Origin: Chloroflexi bacterium RBG_16_51_16
Lineage (GTDB): Bacteria > Chloroflexota > Anaerolineae > Anaerolineales > Villigracilaceae
Reading direction: 5' to 3'
NCBI GenBank assembly: GCA_001796785.1
Contig: MGNL01000036.1
Span: 279-26,932 of the forward strand
Length of the DNA stretch: 26,654 nt
In this document: in pieces, positions 7,850 through 15,837 of the stretch
Numbering within the stretch: the stretch's first letter is position 1
How the letters are laid out: each line of letters starts with the position of its first letter
The notes under the pieces: model-generated
Told to the model about the DNA's origin: nothing
The model's input: the letters and a program-made list of their open reading frames with translations, nothing else
Databases searched by the model: none
Program-made: the position numbers and the translations under genes

Positions 7850-9406
7850 ATGTTGGTCCTATTTCCCTCCATAATTCTTGCGATCACTGCTCTGGTCCTA
7901 ATAATCCTTTACAGGTTTCGACCCGGTTTCCGCTATGCCTGGTTGATCGCGGTCACCGGCGCTGCGCTGGCATGGATCGTGCTGCTCATCTCGCATACCG
8001 TTATTCCAATATCATTCACTCTGTTCACCTGGCGGCCGGCTGAACTTTTTCCATCCCCGATTTCCTTCATCGCTGATCAACATGCCTGGATCTATTCGCT
8101 CTGCCTGGCTGGTTTGGCGATCGCCGTATTATTGACAACTGCGGTCCATGAGTATTTCCCAAATTCGCTCTGGTGGGCTGGAATGTTATGGGTGACCGGG
8201 ATAGGAATCCTCGCGGTATCAGCTGCCAATCCGCTCACATTAATTCTCATCTGGACTTTGATCGATTTCATTGAATTTGGCATTTTTACACAATCGTCGA
8301 GCGGTTCACTCCCAAACAGGAAAATCGTTATCGCTTTTTTGGTTCGAACGGCAGGCACCCTTTCCCTGCTGTGGGCGGGCATCGCTAGCCTTTCCCAGGG
8401 AATCCGATTGGACTTTTCTTCCCTCACAGGGCAGGCGGCTGTCTTTTGGGTTATCGCGGTTGGGTTGCGTCTTTGCTCATTCTTCTTCCAGTTGCCGGTT
8501 GCGGCCGACTCGGCTGTTCAGAATGGTTTTAGCTCAACTTTGAGACTGGTATCAGCTGCCTCCGGACTTATCCTGCTCGCCCGCCTCCCAATGGATATCA
8601 GCTCATCACCAGTCGCACCCTTATTGCTGATCCTGGCTGCCTTGGTCGCCCTCTACTGTGGCTGGAAATGGTTTCGATCGTCGGATGGTCTTGCCGGCAC
8701 ATCCTATTGGATCCTGGGTCTGTCAGCCCTGGCGGGATCTGCCGCGATGCGCGGTAACCCATTTGGCGCTACTGCCTGGGGAAGCATGATGATCTTATCC
8801 GGAGGCGCGCTTTTCCTCAATTCGGTCCGGAATAATTGGACCGACAGGGCATTGTTGATTAACTGCTGGGGTCTGGGTACGCTGCCTTTTTCGTTAGGCG
8901 CGGTCGTATGGTTGAGCACAATCTGGTTCCAGATTACCCTACCTTTGCTGATCATTTCCCAGGCATTGCTCGTAGCAGGGTACATTATTAAAACGATGAA
9001 TCCAGCAGGCAAAACATCGGATCAAGCCTTGCCTGCTTGGACGCGTATGCTCTACCCGGCTGGTCTGGGTTTCTTGATCTGCCTGCAAATCATCCTGGGT
9101 ATTTGGGGATGGGAGGGTGCCATGCAATTCGGATTAATTCCAGCCGGATTGTCGGCGGGTATCCTGACGATTGGGATCACTTTTACTGCGTCGCGTCTTG
9201 AACGATTTAATCTTATCCCTGTCGTTTGGATAAAGACAATGTCCGCCTGGTGTAAAGGATTTGCTCAAGGTTTCAGCGGTCTGTACCGTTTCCTTGATCG
9301 ATTAAACCTGACCGTAACCGAAGTCCTGGAAGGGGATGGGGGTGTCATGTGGACTCTGCTGTTCCTCGTATTGTTTGTATCCTTGATGACCCAGGGGAGG
9401 CCATAG
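7850..9406 (+). CDS. Divergent NuoM/NuoL/MrpD-like membrane subunit
   Basis: The protein has 518 residues and is almost entirely hydrophobic, with about 14 predicted helices. It follows the proton-conducting membrane transporter family: SFIADQHAWIYSLCLAGLA matches the TM3 region, NPLTLILIWTLIDF the TM5 region, and FQLPVAADSAVQNGFSSTLR the discontinuous TM7 segment that reads W-LPDAH-EAPTPVSA in typical members. The TM5 Glu of the FWE motif is Thr here (T136). The TM7 Lys (usually MVKAG) falls in SAASG, with no Lys. These residues carry protons in complex I and Mrp antiporters, so this subunit is probably not a standard pump. It heads a three-gene block with HyfE-like and NuoN-like proteins; no hydrophilic subunit is nearby. 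Confidence 0.72.
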   Translation: MLVLFPSIILAITALVLIILYRFRPGFRYAWLIAVTGAALAWIVLLISHTVIPISFTLFTWRPAELFPSPISFIADQHAWIYSLCLAGLAIAVLLTTAVHEYFPNSLWWAGMLWVTGIGILAVSAANPLTLILIWTLIDFIEFGIFTQSSSGSLPNRKIVIAFLVRTAGTLSLLWAGIASLSQGIRLDFSSLTGQAAVFWVIAVGLRLCSFFFQLPVAADSAVQNGFSSTLRLVSAASGLILLARLPMDISSSPVAPLLLILAALVALYCGWKWFRSSDGLAGTSYWILGLSALAGSAAMRGNPFGATAWGSMMILSGGALFLNSVRNNWTDRALLINCWGLGTLPFSLGAVVWLSTIWFQITLPLLIISQALLVAGYIIKTMNPAGKTSDQALPAWTRMLYPAGLGFLICLQIILGIWGWEGAMQFGLIPAGLSAGILTIGITFTASRLERFNLIPVVWIKTMSAWCKGFAQGFSGLYRFLDRLNLTVTEVLEGDGGVMWTLLFLVLFVSLMTQGRP

Positions 9407-9491
9407 CCAGCCGGTTTGCACGCATGGATGCATCTCAAAGCTGTACTTATCCGAATTCCAATCTCTTAATAAGATGAAGGATCATCGATTT

Positions 9492-9515
9492 CCCGATCCT
9501 ATTGTATGGATCGGG
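9492..9515 (+). promoter_or_regulatory. Strong hairpin between the NuoM-like and HyfE-like genes
   Basis: CCCGATCC and GGATCGGG form a perfect 8-bp stem around an 8-base loop (TATTGTAT). It lies in the 133-base gap (9407-9539), 24 bases before the HyfE-like ATG. No U-run follows, so it is not a standard terminator. It may act as an RNA processing or stability element, or as a dimeric operator. Confidence 0.4.
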
Positions 9516-9539
9516 GTTGTCACTTGACGGTACGCAGTC

Positions 9540-10166
9540 ATGCTGGATAACCTCTTATCCACATCCGCAGTCATCATCATTTTGGTCGCGTCGACCGGTC
9601 TGCTCGTCAGCCGGGATTGGCGTTGGAGCCTTGCTTTGTGTGCCGGTCAATATTTGGCAGCGTTCTGGCTGGTGAGTTTGCACTGGCCGGTCGGATTGGC
9701 TGCGGTAAAACTCGTCAGCGGTTGGATGGGGATAGCCGCCCTTGGCCTCACCCGGCTCAATTTTTCCGGTGAGGATGAAACGAAGGAAAAATTTTGGCCT
9801 CGCCAACTCTGGTTCCATTTCCTTCTGGCGGCCATCGTCATCTTGCTGGCCCTGGCTGCCGCTCCGCGCCTCGAAAATTTTCTGCCCGGACTGGGATTAC
9901 CGGTCATTGCAGGCAGTCTGGTTTTGATGGGAATGGGATTACTGCATCTCGGGATCACATCTCACAATTTGCGAGTCATCCTGGGCTTGCTGACTATTTT
10001 GTGCGGGTTCGAGATTTTGTACGCCTCCGTGGAAGGTTCCATCCTCGTTGCAGGTCTGCTGGCAGTGATCAATCTAGGCCTGGCATTGGTTGGGTGTTAT
10101 TTGATGCTGGCCGGCTCCGTTGAACCGGAGATCGATAGCCCCGAAGGATTTGAGACGATCGTATGA
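9540..10166 (+). CDS. HyfE/MrpC-like small membrane subunit
   Basis: The protein has 208 residues and about six hydrophobic helices. It resembles the hydrogenase-4 component E (HyfE, NuoK-related) family: the N-terminal layout, LALCAGQYLAAFWLVSLHW, a central loop with charges (FSGEDETKEKFWPR), and the C-terminal HNLRVILGLLTILCGFEILY followed by a final long helix pair. HyfE is 216 residues in E. coli, so the length fits. The resemblance is by pattern and is weaker than for the flanking subunits. Its stop overlaps the next ATG (ATGA at 10163-10166), indicating translational coupling. No strong Shine-Dalgarno precedes the ATG. Confidence 0.6.
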   Translation: MLDNLLSTSAVIIILVASTGLLVSRDWRWSLALCAGQYLAAFWLVSLHWPVGLAAVKLVSGWMGIAALGLTRLNFSGEDETKEKFWPRQLWFHFLLAAIVILLALAAAPRLENFLPGLGLPVIAGSLVLMGMGLLHLGITSHNLRVILGLLTILCGFEILYASVEGSILVAGLLAVINLGLALVGCYLMLAGSVEPEIDSPEGFETIV

Positions 10167-11596
10167 GTGCGCCTGTCATCTGGATCCTGCTCCCTTTGAT
10201 GGCAGCCGCCATCTTTTTGGTGGCCTCGTACCGTGGATCAGTTGCCGTTCCGGCAGCGCTCCTCTCCTTGCTCCTGGCTGTACTAGCCATGTTCGTTCCG
10301 ATCGACACAGCCATGGTGTTCGGATCTGTCTCGATCAAAATTGCCGGTTCGGTCCAATTGCTGGGTCGGAGCTTCCAATTCGGTGCCGCGGATGGCCCGA
10401 TGCTCGCCCTGGTCTACGCGTTATCCGCGTTATGGTTCTTCGGAAGCCGGGCTGGGGGTGCGAACAGGTCATTCGTTCCACTCGCATTCGCGGTTGTTGC
10501 CCTCCTGGTTGCCTCGCTCGCAGTCGAACCCTTCCTGTATGCCGCGTTGTTAATCGAGCTGGCAGCCATGCTCACCATACCGCTGATCATGGACTCCTCT
10601 TCTTCGGGTGAGAGGCTAAATCGACCATCAAACCGCGGACCACTCAGATTCATTATTTATCAAACCCTCGCAATGCCCTTAATCCTTTTTTCGGGTTGGA
10701 TGCTCTCGGGTGTGGAAGCCAGCCCCGGTGATCTTGCCCTGACTTCTCAATCCGGGATACTGCTTGGCCTCGGGTTTGCATTTCTCCTCGCCATTTTTCC
10801 ACTTTATAGCTGGATCCCCATGATGGCAGAAAATGCCTCGCCCTACACACTCGGTTTTACCTTATGGCTCTTGCCAACCTTCGCATTGCTACTGGCGCTG
10901 GGTTTTTTGGATCGTTTTGCCTGGTTGCGGACTTCCACCGGATTGATCGATGCTATCCGGCTGGCAGGCATGGTGCTTGTGGTCAGCGGAGGGTGGTTGT
11001 GTGTTTTTCAACGCCATCTTGGACGCATGCTCGCCTTCGCGGCAATTGCCGAAACCGGTCTCGCTGTCGTGGCTGTCTCCTTGAACAGCTTTCTTTCCCT
11101 GGATTTGGTTTTTCTGCTCTTTATCCCGCGGGGAATAGAACTTGGCGTTTGGGCTCTGGGGATATCGGTATTAAAAATAAATTCCGGTAGCCTGGAGTTC
11201 CGATCCTGTCAGGGGCTTGCAAGGACTCATCCAATCGCTTGTAGTGCAGTGATCCTTTCACACTTGTCCCTGGCCGGTCTTCCACTGCTGGCAGGATTTC
11301 CATCCCGGCTGGCATTATGGGAGCAATTGGCCCAGGTTTCACTGGACCTCGCATTCTGGCTATTGATGGGGTTGATCGGCATTTTCATTGGAGCAGGTCG
11401 AACGATATCCGCATTCTTGATGGCACCGGAGTTTCAGCCCTGGCAGTTGAATGAGACCAGGCACCAAGTCATTCTTCTTTGCGTCGGCATGGGTGTGCTT
11501 TTGATGCTGGGAATCTTTCCCCAGGTCTTGCAGCTTTTTATGGACAAGCTCCACTTCTTGTTCGAGCATTTAGTGCAACTACCCGCCATGCTATAA
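10163..11596 (+). CDS. NuoN/HyfF-like membrane subunit
   Basis: The protein has 477 residues and about 14 helices. It matches the proton-conducting transporter family: EPFLYAALLIELAAM with the TM5 Glu (E132), FPLYSWIPMMAENASPYTL for the TM7 region, HLGRMLAFAAIAETGLAVVA for the DLKRLLAYSSI segment, and LSLAGLPLLAGFPSRLALW for the late LSLAGIPP-aGF-K motif. The TM7 Lys is not seen (LWLLPTFALLL), and the late Lys after GF is Arg-like (PSR). It overlaps the HyfE-like gene by 4 bases. With its two neighbours it makes a membrane arm without NuoB/C/D/I or hydrogenase subunits in the window. The partner, if any, must be encoded elsewhere. Confidence 0.75.
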   Translation: MSAPVIWILLPLMAAAIFLVASYRGSVAVPAALLSLLLAVLAMFVPIDTAMVFGSVSIKIAGSVQLLGRSFQFGAADGPMLALVYALSALWFFGSRAGGANRSFVPLAFAVVALLVASLAVEPFLYAALLIELAAMLTIPLIMDSSSSGERLNRPSNRGPLRFIIYQTLAMPLILFSGWMLSGVEASPGDLALTSQSGILLGLGFAFLLAIFPLYSWIPMMAENASPYTLGFTLWLLPTFALLLALGFLDRFAWLRTSTGLIDAIRLAGMVLVVSGGWLCVFQRHLGRMLAFAAIAETGLAVVAVSLNSFLSLDLVFLLFIPRGIELGVWALGISVLKINSGSLEFRSCQGLARTHPIACSAVILSHLSLAGLPLLAGFPSRLALWEQLAQVSLDLAFWLLMGLIGIFIGAGRTISAFLMAPEFQPWQLNETRHQVILLCVGMGVLLMLGIFPQVLQLFMDKLHFLFEHLVQLPAML

Positions 11597-11597
11597 T
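11589..11597 (+). promoter_or_regulatory. Extended -10 promoter before the coiled-coil/selB pair
   Basis: TGCTATAAT has a perfect -10 hexamer with the TGn extension and overlaps the stop codon of the NuoN-like gene. The -35 region is poor. Transcription would start near 11604 and give a leader of about 80 bases, which contains a 5-bp hairpin (CTCCG/CGGAG, 11637-11652) before the GGAG at 11674 and the ATG at 11684. Confidence 0.5.
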
Positions 11598-11683
11598 TTT
11601 CCTCTGATTGTTTTTCAGCCAATGTCGCAGTTTATTCTCCGTCCAATCGGAGTGAACTGCTGTACGCTTTTCCGGAGATCCCC

Positions 11684-12880
11684 ATGGAATTCGAACAGAT
11701 CATCAAACAGCTCGAGTGGTTGGATAATGAGCACCGCAAGGACAAGGAAATCATCTCTTCCTTACAGGTAAAAGTTGCCTCCCTCGAATCCATGCTCACG
11801 GCCGCGGGAAAACAGATCAAAACTCTCGATCACGATCTGCAAAACGTATTGAACCAGTCGGCGCGGGACATGTTCGACGAAATGCTGGGAAAACTGCGCA
11901 TGGATGTCACCAAGGCGATCGATGACCTGCAAAAACAAGTGCAGCGCCGGGATGCCGAAAATCAAGGCCGTCGACAGTCTGAGACAGACGGTTTGAACAA
12001 GCTCATCGCCGATATCCGTTCAGTCTCCGGTTCCTCCGAGATCAAGTTGAAGATGAAAGAACAATCTGTGGAAACGGAGCGCCTGGTAAATAACTTCGCG
12101 GATCTCAGGAAAAAATTTGAAGAGCAGCGCCGCGTATTTGAAGAAACCAGCCACCAGGCGAATGTGTCGGAAGAAGCCCGCAGGCAGGAATTGAAACGCA
12201 TGACGGACCTGCAGGCGGAATTTACAACTCTCCGAAAACGGGCGGATGAATCACGTGAGAAGATGACGTCCCACGAGAACAAGATGAACCTGTTTGAAAA
12301 CCGGTTGACTGAACTGCTTTCGAATGAATCCAAACGCGAGCAGGCTCAGTACGATTTCTTTCAGCAGCAGAATAATTCGCAGGCGGAACGCGACCGGGCC
12401 TGGAAAGAATGGCGTGACAAATACGCCGAGTTCCAAAAAGAATCGGCAATGATGATGGAGCAGGTTCGGACTATTGACGAAACGCTGCACAACGCCAAAC
12501 GCGCCCAGGACACGTATCTCGAATTGAACACCAAGCTGGAACGACGGATCAACGAGGTCATGGAATTGCAGCGGCTGGCTGAAGACCGCATGCGCCAGGA
12601 ATGGATCACCTTTAAAGCTGAGGACCAAAAACGCTGGACGGGCTACACCCTTTCATCCGAGGAAAACTTTCGCGACCTGCGCAAGGATTTTCAAAAACTG
12701 GATGGGATTGTTTCCAGCGTGGATGAGCTGTCCCGCACCATGCAGGATCAGCTCCAGCAGACGACGGATACAACCGAGCAGCAGCTGCAGGAATTAATGA
12801 ACATCGTCCATCAGTGGATGTCGTCCTACGAGCGTATCATGGGGCATGACAGGAAATCCGTCAAGAAGACCGGTGCATGA
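11684..12880 (+). CDS. Long coiled-coil protein translationally coupled to selB
   Basis: The protein has 398 residues with no transmembrane segment and no signal peptide. Heptad-rich, highly charged helix covers nearly the whole length, for example ERLVNNFADLRKKFEEQRR and NTKLERRINEVMELQRLAED. The end (QDQLQQTTDTTEQQLQELMN) is Gln-rich. No enzymatic motif was found. A GGAG lies 6 bases before the ATG. The stop overlaps the selB start (ATGA), so the two are made from one message and translation is probably coupled. It could be a cytoskeletal or scaffold protein of the Anaerolineae; a role in selenocysteine decoding is suggested only by position. Confidence 0.82.
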   Translation: MEFEQIIKQLEWLDNEHRKDKEIISSLQVKVASLESMLTAAGKQIKTLDHDLQNVLNQSARDMFDEMLGKLRMDVTKAIDDLQKQVQRRDAENQGRRQSETDGLNKLIADIRSVSGSSEIKLKMKEQSVETERLVNNFADLRKKFEEQRRVFEETSHQANVSEEARRQELKRMTDLQAEFTTLRKRADESREKMTSHENKMNLFENRLTELLSNESKREQAQYDFFQQQNNSQAERDRAWKEWRDKYAEFQKESAMMMEQVRTIDETLHNAKRAQDTYLELNTKLERRINEVMELQRLAEDRMRQEWITFKAEDQKRWTGYTLSSEENFRDLRKDFQKLDGIVSSVDELSRTMQDQLQQTTDTTEQQLQELMNIVHQWMSSYERIMGHDRKSVKKTGA

Positions 12881-14769
12881 GAGTTATTGGCACAGCCGGG
12901 CACGTTGACCACGGAAAATCCACCCTGATCGCCGCCTTGACCGGCGTCCATCCGGACCGCCTCAAAGAGGAACAGGAGCGCGAGATGACCATCGATCTCG
13001 GCTTTGGGTGGCTCACTCTTCCGGATGGCACACACGTTGGCATTGTTGATGTCCCAGGGCATCGCGACTTCATTGAAAACATGCTTGCTGGTGTCGGCGG
13101 CATCGATGCAGCGCTGCTTGTGATCGCAGCCGATGAAGGGGTCATGCCTCAAACCCGTGAACACCTGGCTATTCTGGACCTGCTTGCCATTCCAACCGGG
13201 ATTATCGTCTTGACAAAGATAGACCTGGCACCAGATCTGTCCTGGTTGGATTTGCTTGAAAATGAGGTGCGAAGACAGCTGGTTGGAACCATTTTGCAGG
13301 ATGCACCTTGCCTGCGCGTTTCAGCGCGATCACGGGAAGGTTTGGATCAGTTGGTGTCGGCCCTCGCCGAGGTTCTGAAGGAAAAACCGGACCGGTTGGA
13401 TCTGGGTCGGCCCCGCCTGCCTATCGATCGCGTTTTCAGCATGCCAGGATTTGGCACCGTAGTCACCGGTACCCTCCTGGATGGATCATTGAGTGTGGGC
13501 GACGAGATCGAGATCTTACCCACTGGATTGACCGGCCGCATCCGCGGGATCCAAACTCACAAGAGCAAGGTCGAGACGGTCATGCCCGGTTCTCGCACTG
13601 CAGTTAATGTTACCGGCATTGATAGCCGCCAGATCCTGCGCGGATATGTCCTCGCTCATAAAAATCAATACGAGCCCAGCACACGCATGGACGCACAAGT
13701 ACGTCTGCTCGAAAGTTGCTCGGGGCCGCTTAAACATGGTTCAGAGATAAAGTGTTTTGTGGGAACCTGCGAAAGCATGTCTTTGATTCGGTTGTTGGAT
13801 TCCGAGATAATGCTTCCGGGACAGGAGGGGTGGATCCAGCTCGAATTGCGTCAGCCGGCCGTAGCACTTCGAGGTGACCGGTTCATCTTAAGGCGCCCTT
13901 CTCCAGCAGAGACGATTGGTGGCGGAATGATCGTGGATCATCAACCGTCTAAACGCCATAAACGCTTCGACACGAAATTACTGGGCTCGCTTACCGCGCT
14001 TGTCCAGGGTTCGCCGGCGGGCATCCTGCTGGAGGCTGCCCGTTCGCTCCATGCCGCAAAAGTGAGTGAGATCATCGACCGCTCACGGCTCGCGCCCGAA
14101 ACAGCACGAAACGTCCTTCCAGGATTGATCGCGTCCGGCTCATTGATTGTACTTGACCAAAATGCTGACGAGGGAACCGATGGTGCATTGATCATGCCAA
14201 AAACCGAATGGCAGGAGTTGTCAAACCGGGCAAGACAAGTCGTTCAGGCGTATCATCAGGATCATCCGCTTCGGCGAGGTGTTCCTCGCGAGGAACTAAA
14301 AAATCGATTGAACGTGGAAGGTCGCCTTTTTAATCCGCTCCTCATAAGTTTAATATCGGATGGCTCGCTTGCCGAGTCGGACGGCAGCATATCCTTGGTC
14401 GACCGTTCAATCCAGCTGGATGCGAATCAGAAAAACAAGGTTGAGCTTCTACTTCAAAAATTTTCAGATCATCCGTTCAACCCGCCAGGCATCAAAGAGT
14501 GTATCGCAGAGGTTGGTGAGGAACTGTTTTATGCCCTGATCGGACGCGGAGATTTGATCCGGATTTCCCCGGAGGTTGTCCTTCGCAGGATCGATTATGA
14601 TTCCATGGTCTCGAAGGTGCGCTCGGACATCCTGGAGCGTGGCCGCATTACCCTGGCCGAAGTACGGGATTTGTTTCATACAAGCCGTAAATACGCGCAG
14701 GCTCTTCTTGAACACCTGGACGCCCAGGGCTTGACGATACGGGAAGGCGATTATAGAAAATTAAAATAA
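12877..14769 (+). CDS. selB: Selenocysteine-specific translation elongation factor SelB
   Basis: The protein has 630 residues, close to E. coli SelB (614). It is a GTPase that delivers Sec-tRNA to UGA codons that carry a SECIS element. G1 is GHVDHGKS (8-15), followed by MTIDLGFGW (switch I), DVPGH (58-62) and TKID (113-116). EF-Tu-like domains 2 and 3 follow (RVFSMPGFGTVVTGTL, GIQTHKSKVETVMPGSRTAV). The C-terminal half holds winged-helix repeats that bind SECIS RNA, ending in DILERGRITLAEVRDLF and TSRKYAQALLEHLD. It overlaps the coiled-coil gene by 4 bases. No selA, selD, tRNA-Sec or obvious in-frame UGA selenoprotein is in the window. The organism presumably makes selenoproteins. Confidence 0.96.
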   Translation: MRVIGTAGHVDHGKSTLIAALTGVHPDRLKEEQEREMTIDLGFGWLTLPDGTHVGIVDVPGHRDFIENMLAGVGGIDAALLVIAADEGVMPQTREHLAILDLLAIPTGIIVLTKIDLAPDLSWLDLLENEVRRQLVGTILQDAPCLRVSARSREGLDQLVSALAEVLKEKPDRLDLGRPRLPIDRVFSMPGFGTVVTGTLLDGSLSVGDEIEILPTGLTGRIRGIQTHKSKVETVMPGSRTAVNVTGIDSRQILRGYVLAHKNQYEPSTRMDAQVRLLESCSGPLKHGSEIKCFVGTCESMSLIRLLDSEIMLPGQEGWIQLELRQPAVALRGDRFILRRPSPAETIGGGMIVDHQPSKRHKRFDTKLLGSLTALVQGSPAGILLEAARSLHAAKVSEIIDRSRLAPETARNVLPGLIASGSLIVLDQNADEGTDGALIMPKTEWQELSNRARQVVQAYHQDHPLRRGVPREELKNRLNVEGRLFNPLLISLISDGSLAESDGSISLVDRSIQLDANQKNKVELLLQKFSDHPFNPPGIKECIAEVGEELFYALIGRGDLIRISPEVVLRRIDYDSMVSKVRSDILERGRITLAEVRDLFHTSRKYAQALLEHLDAQGLTIREGDYRKLK

Positions 14770-14871
14770 AACCTGAGTGTGTTAGATGCAGATGAACACC
14801 CAAAAAATAGAACGGATCTTAATCCAAGCTCGAATGATGACGAATCCCCCAATCCGATCCATTCTGGAGGC

Positions 14872-14895
14872 TGCACTCTGGCAGTGCACGGGAGG
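14872..14895 (+). promoter_or_regulatory. Hairpin and strong Shine-Dalgarno before the SRAP gene
   Basis: TGCACT and AGTGCA form a 6-bp stem with a 5-base loop (14872-14888). One base later comes GGGAGG (14890-14895), 5 bases before the ATG. The hairpin would sit against the ribosome-binding site and could influence initiation, or the palindrome could be an operator. No recognisable LexA box of the GAAC-N4-GTTC type was seen in the 131-base gap. Confidence 0.4.
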
Positions 14896-14900
14896 TAACC

Positions 14901-15572
14901 ATGTGTGGACGGTTCACCCTTACCGTTAACCCAGCGGATTTGCGGGAAGCTTTTGAGGATTACACGTTTCCTTCAAAATTCGCACCGCGTTTCAATATCG
15001 CCCCCACCCAGCCTGTATTGGCGATCCCAAACGACGATAAGCATTCGGCGGATTTCTTTCAATGGGGCCTCATCCCATCCTGGGCAAAGGATCCTGACAT
15101 AGGCAGTCGTTTGATTAACGCCCGGGCTGAAACACTGGCGGAAAAACCTTCCTTCCGGAGCGGTCTCAAGTACAAACGCTGCCTCATACTGGCGGATGGA
15201 TTTTATGAATGGAAGTCCCAACCGGGTCAAAAAACCAAGATCCCTCATTTCATCCATATGAAGGATCGTAAGCCGTTCGCATTCGCAGGCTTATGGGATG
15301 TCTGGCAAAGCCCGGACGGATCATCGATTAAAACTTGTACGATCGTAACAACAGAACCCAATAAGCTGATGTCCGCCATCCATAATCGCATGCCGGTGAT
15401 CCTGGATCCTGCGGATTACGATCGATGGTTGGATCCTGCACCTCAAACTGCAGATAAAGTCCTGCCGCTTCTTAAATCTTTTCCGGCCAATCTCATGGCT
15501 GCCTATCCAGTGTCAACGCTTGTCAATAAGCCTGCCAATGACAGCCCTGAATTGGTCGTTCCCGTTCATTGA
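14901..15572 (+). CDS. SRAP/HMCES (YedK-like) abasic-site DNA-protein crosslink protein
   Basis: The protein has 223 residues, full length for the SOS-response-associated peptidase family. Cys2 is exposed after Met removal and forms the thiazolidine crosslink with abasic sites in single-stranded DNA. The other conserved residues are present: N73-A-R75 (NARAET), E103 (DGFYEW) and H161 (HNRMP), together with RFNIAPTQ and WGLIPSWAKD. Its role is to shield abasic sites during replication. The GGGAGG ribosome site makes the start certain. It lies 131 bases after selB, so it may have its own promoter. SOS control is known for E. coli relatives but is not shown here. Confidence 0.96.
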   Translation: MCGRFTLTVNPADLREAFEDYTFPSKFAPRFNIAPTQPVLAIPNDDKHSADFFQWGLIPSWAKDPDIGSRLINARAETLAEKPSFRSGLKYKRCLILADGFYEWKSQPGQKTKIPHFIHMKDRKPFAFAGLWDVWQSPDGSSIKTCTIVTTEPNKLMSAIHNRMPVILDPADYDRWLDPAPQTADKVLPLLKSFPANLMAAYPVSTLVNKPANDSPELVVPVH

Positions 15573-15688
15573 TTTATCACAAGTGTGTGAGCTGAACTTG
15601 TCCACCTGTAAACTGCATTTAGCCCCGGGAGACTTCCTTTGAAAATTACTGGTCTGATTAATATTGGGTGAGCGTTTGGTAGTGCTTA

Positions 15689-15717
15689 TTGACGAGCCTC
15701 TTCAACCCTAGTATGAT
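15689..15717 (+). promoter_or_regulatory. Sigma-70-type promoter for the LysM/M23 peptidase gene
   Basis: TTGACG (15689-15694) and TATGAT (15712-15717) are separated by exactly 17 bases, the best promoter match in the window. Transcription near 15724 would give a leader of about 114 bases to the ATG at 15838, containing the palindrome ATTGATCAAT. The 265-base gap 15573-15837 holds no gene. Confidence 0.6.
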
Positions 15718-15837
15718 GCCGACCGGTGGATGGGTATCACAAACCAATTTATTGATCAATAGATATCCTTAATTCGGAATAACAGTTTAATAGTTGTAGA
15801 GATAATTAGAGTCTCTCCCAGCAGGAATAAAAGCAAG

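Noticed and set aside
14770..14900. LexA-type SOS box before the SRAP gene
   Set aside because: No GAAC-N4-GTTC or CTGT-N8-ACAG pattern was found; the only palindrome is the hairpin by the ribosome site.
14770..15837. Search for tRNA-Sec or selA near selB
   Set aside because: No long-variable-arm tRNA with anticodon TCA and no SelA-like frame was seen; the interval holds only the SRAP gene and promoter sequence.
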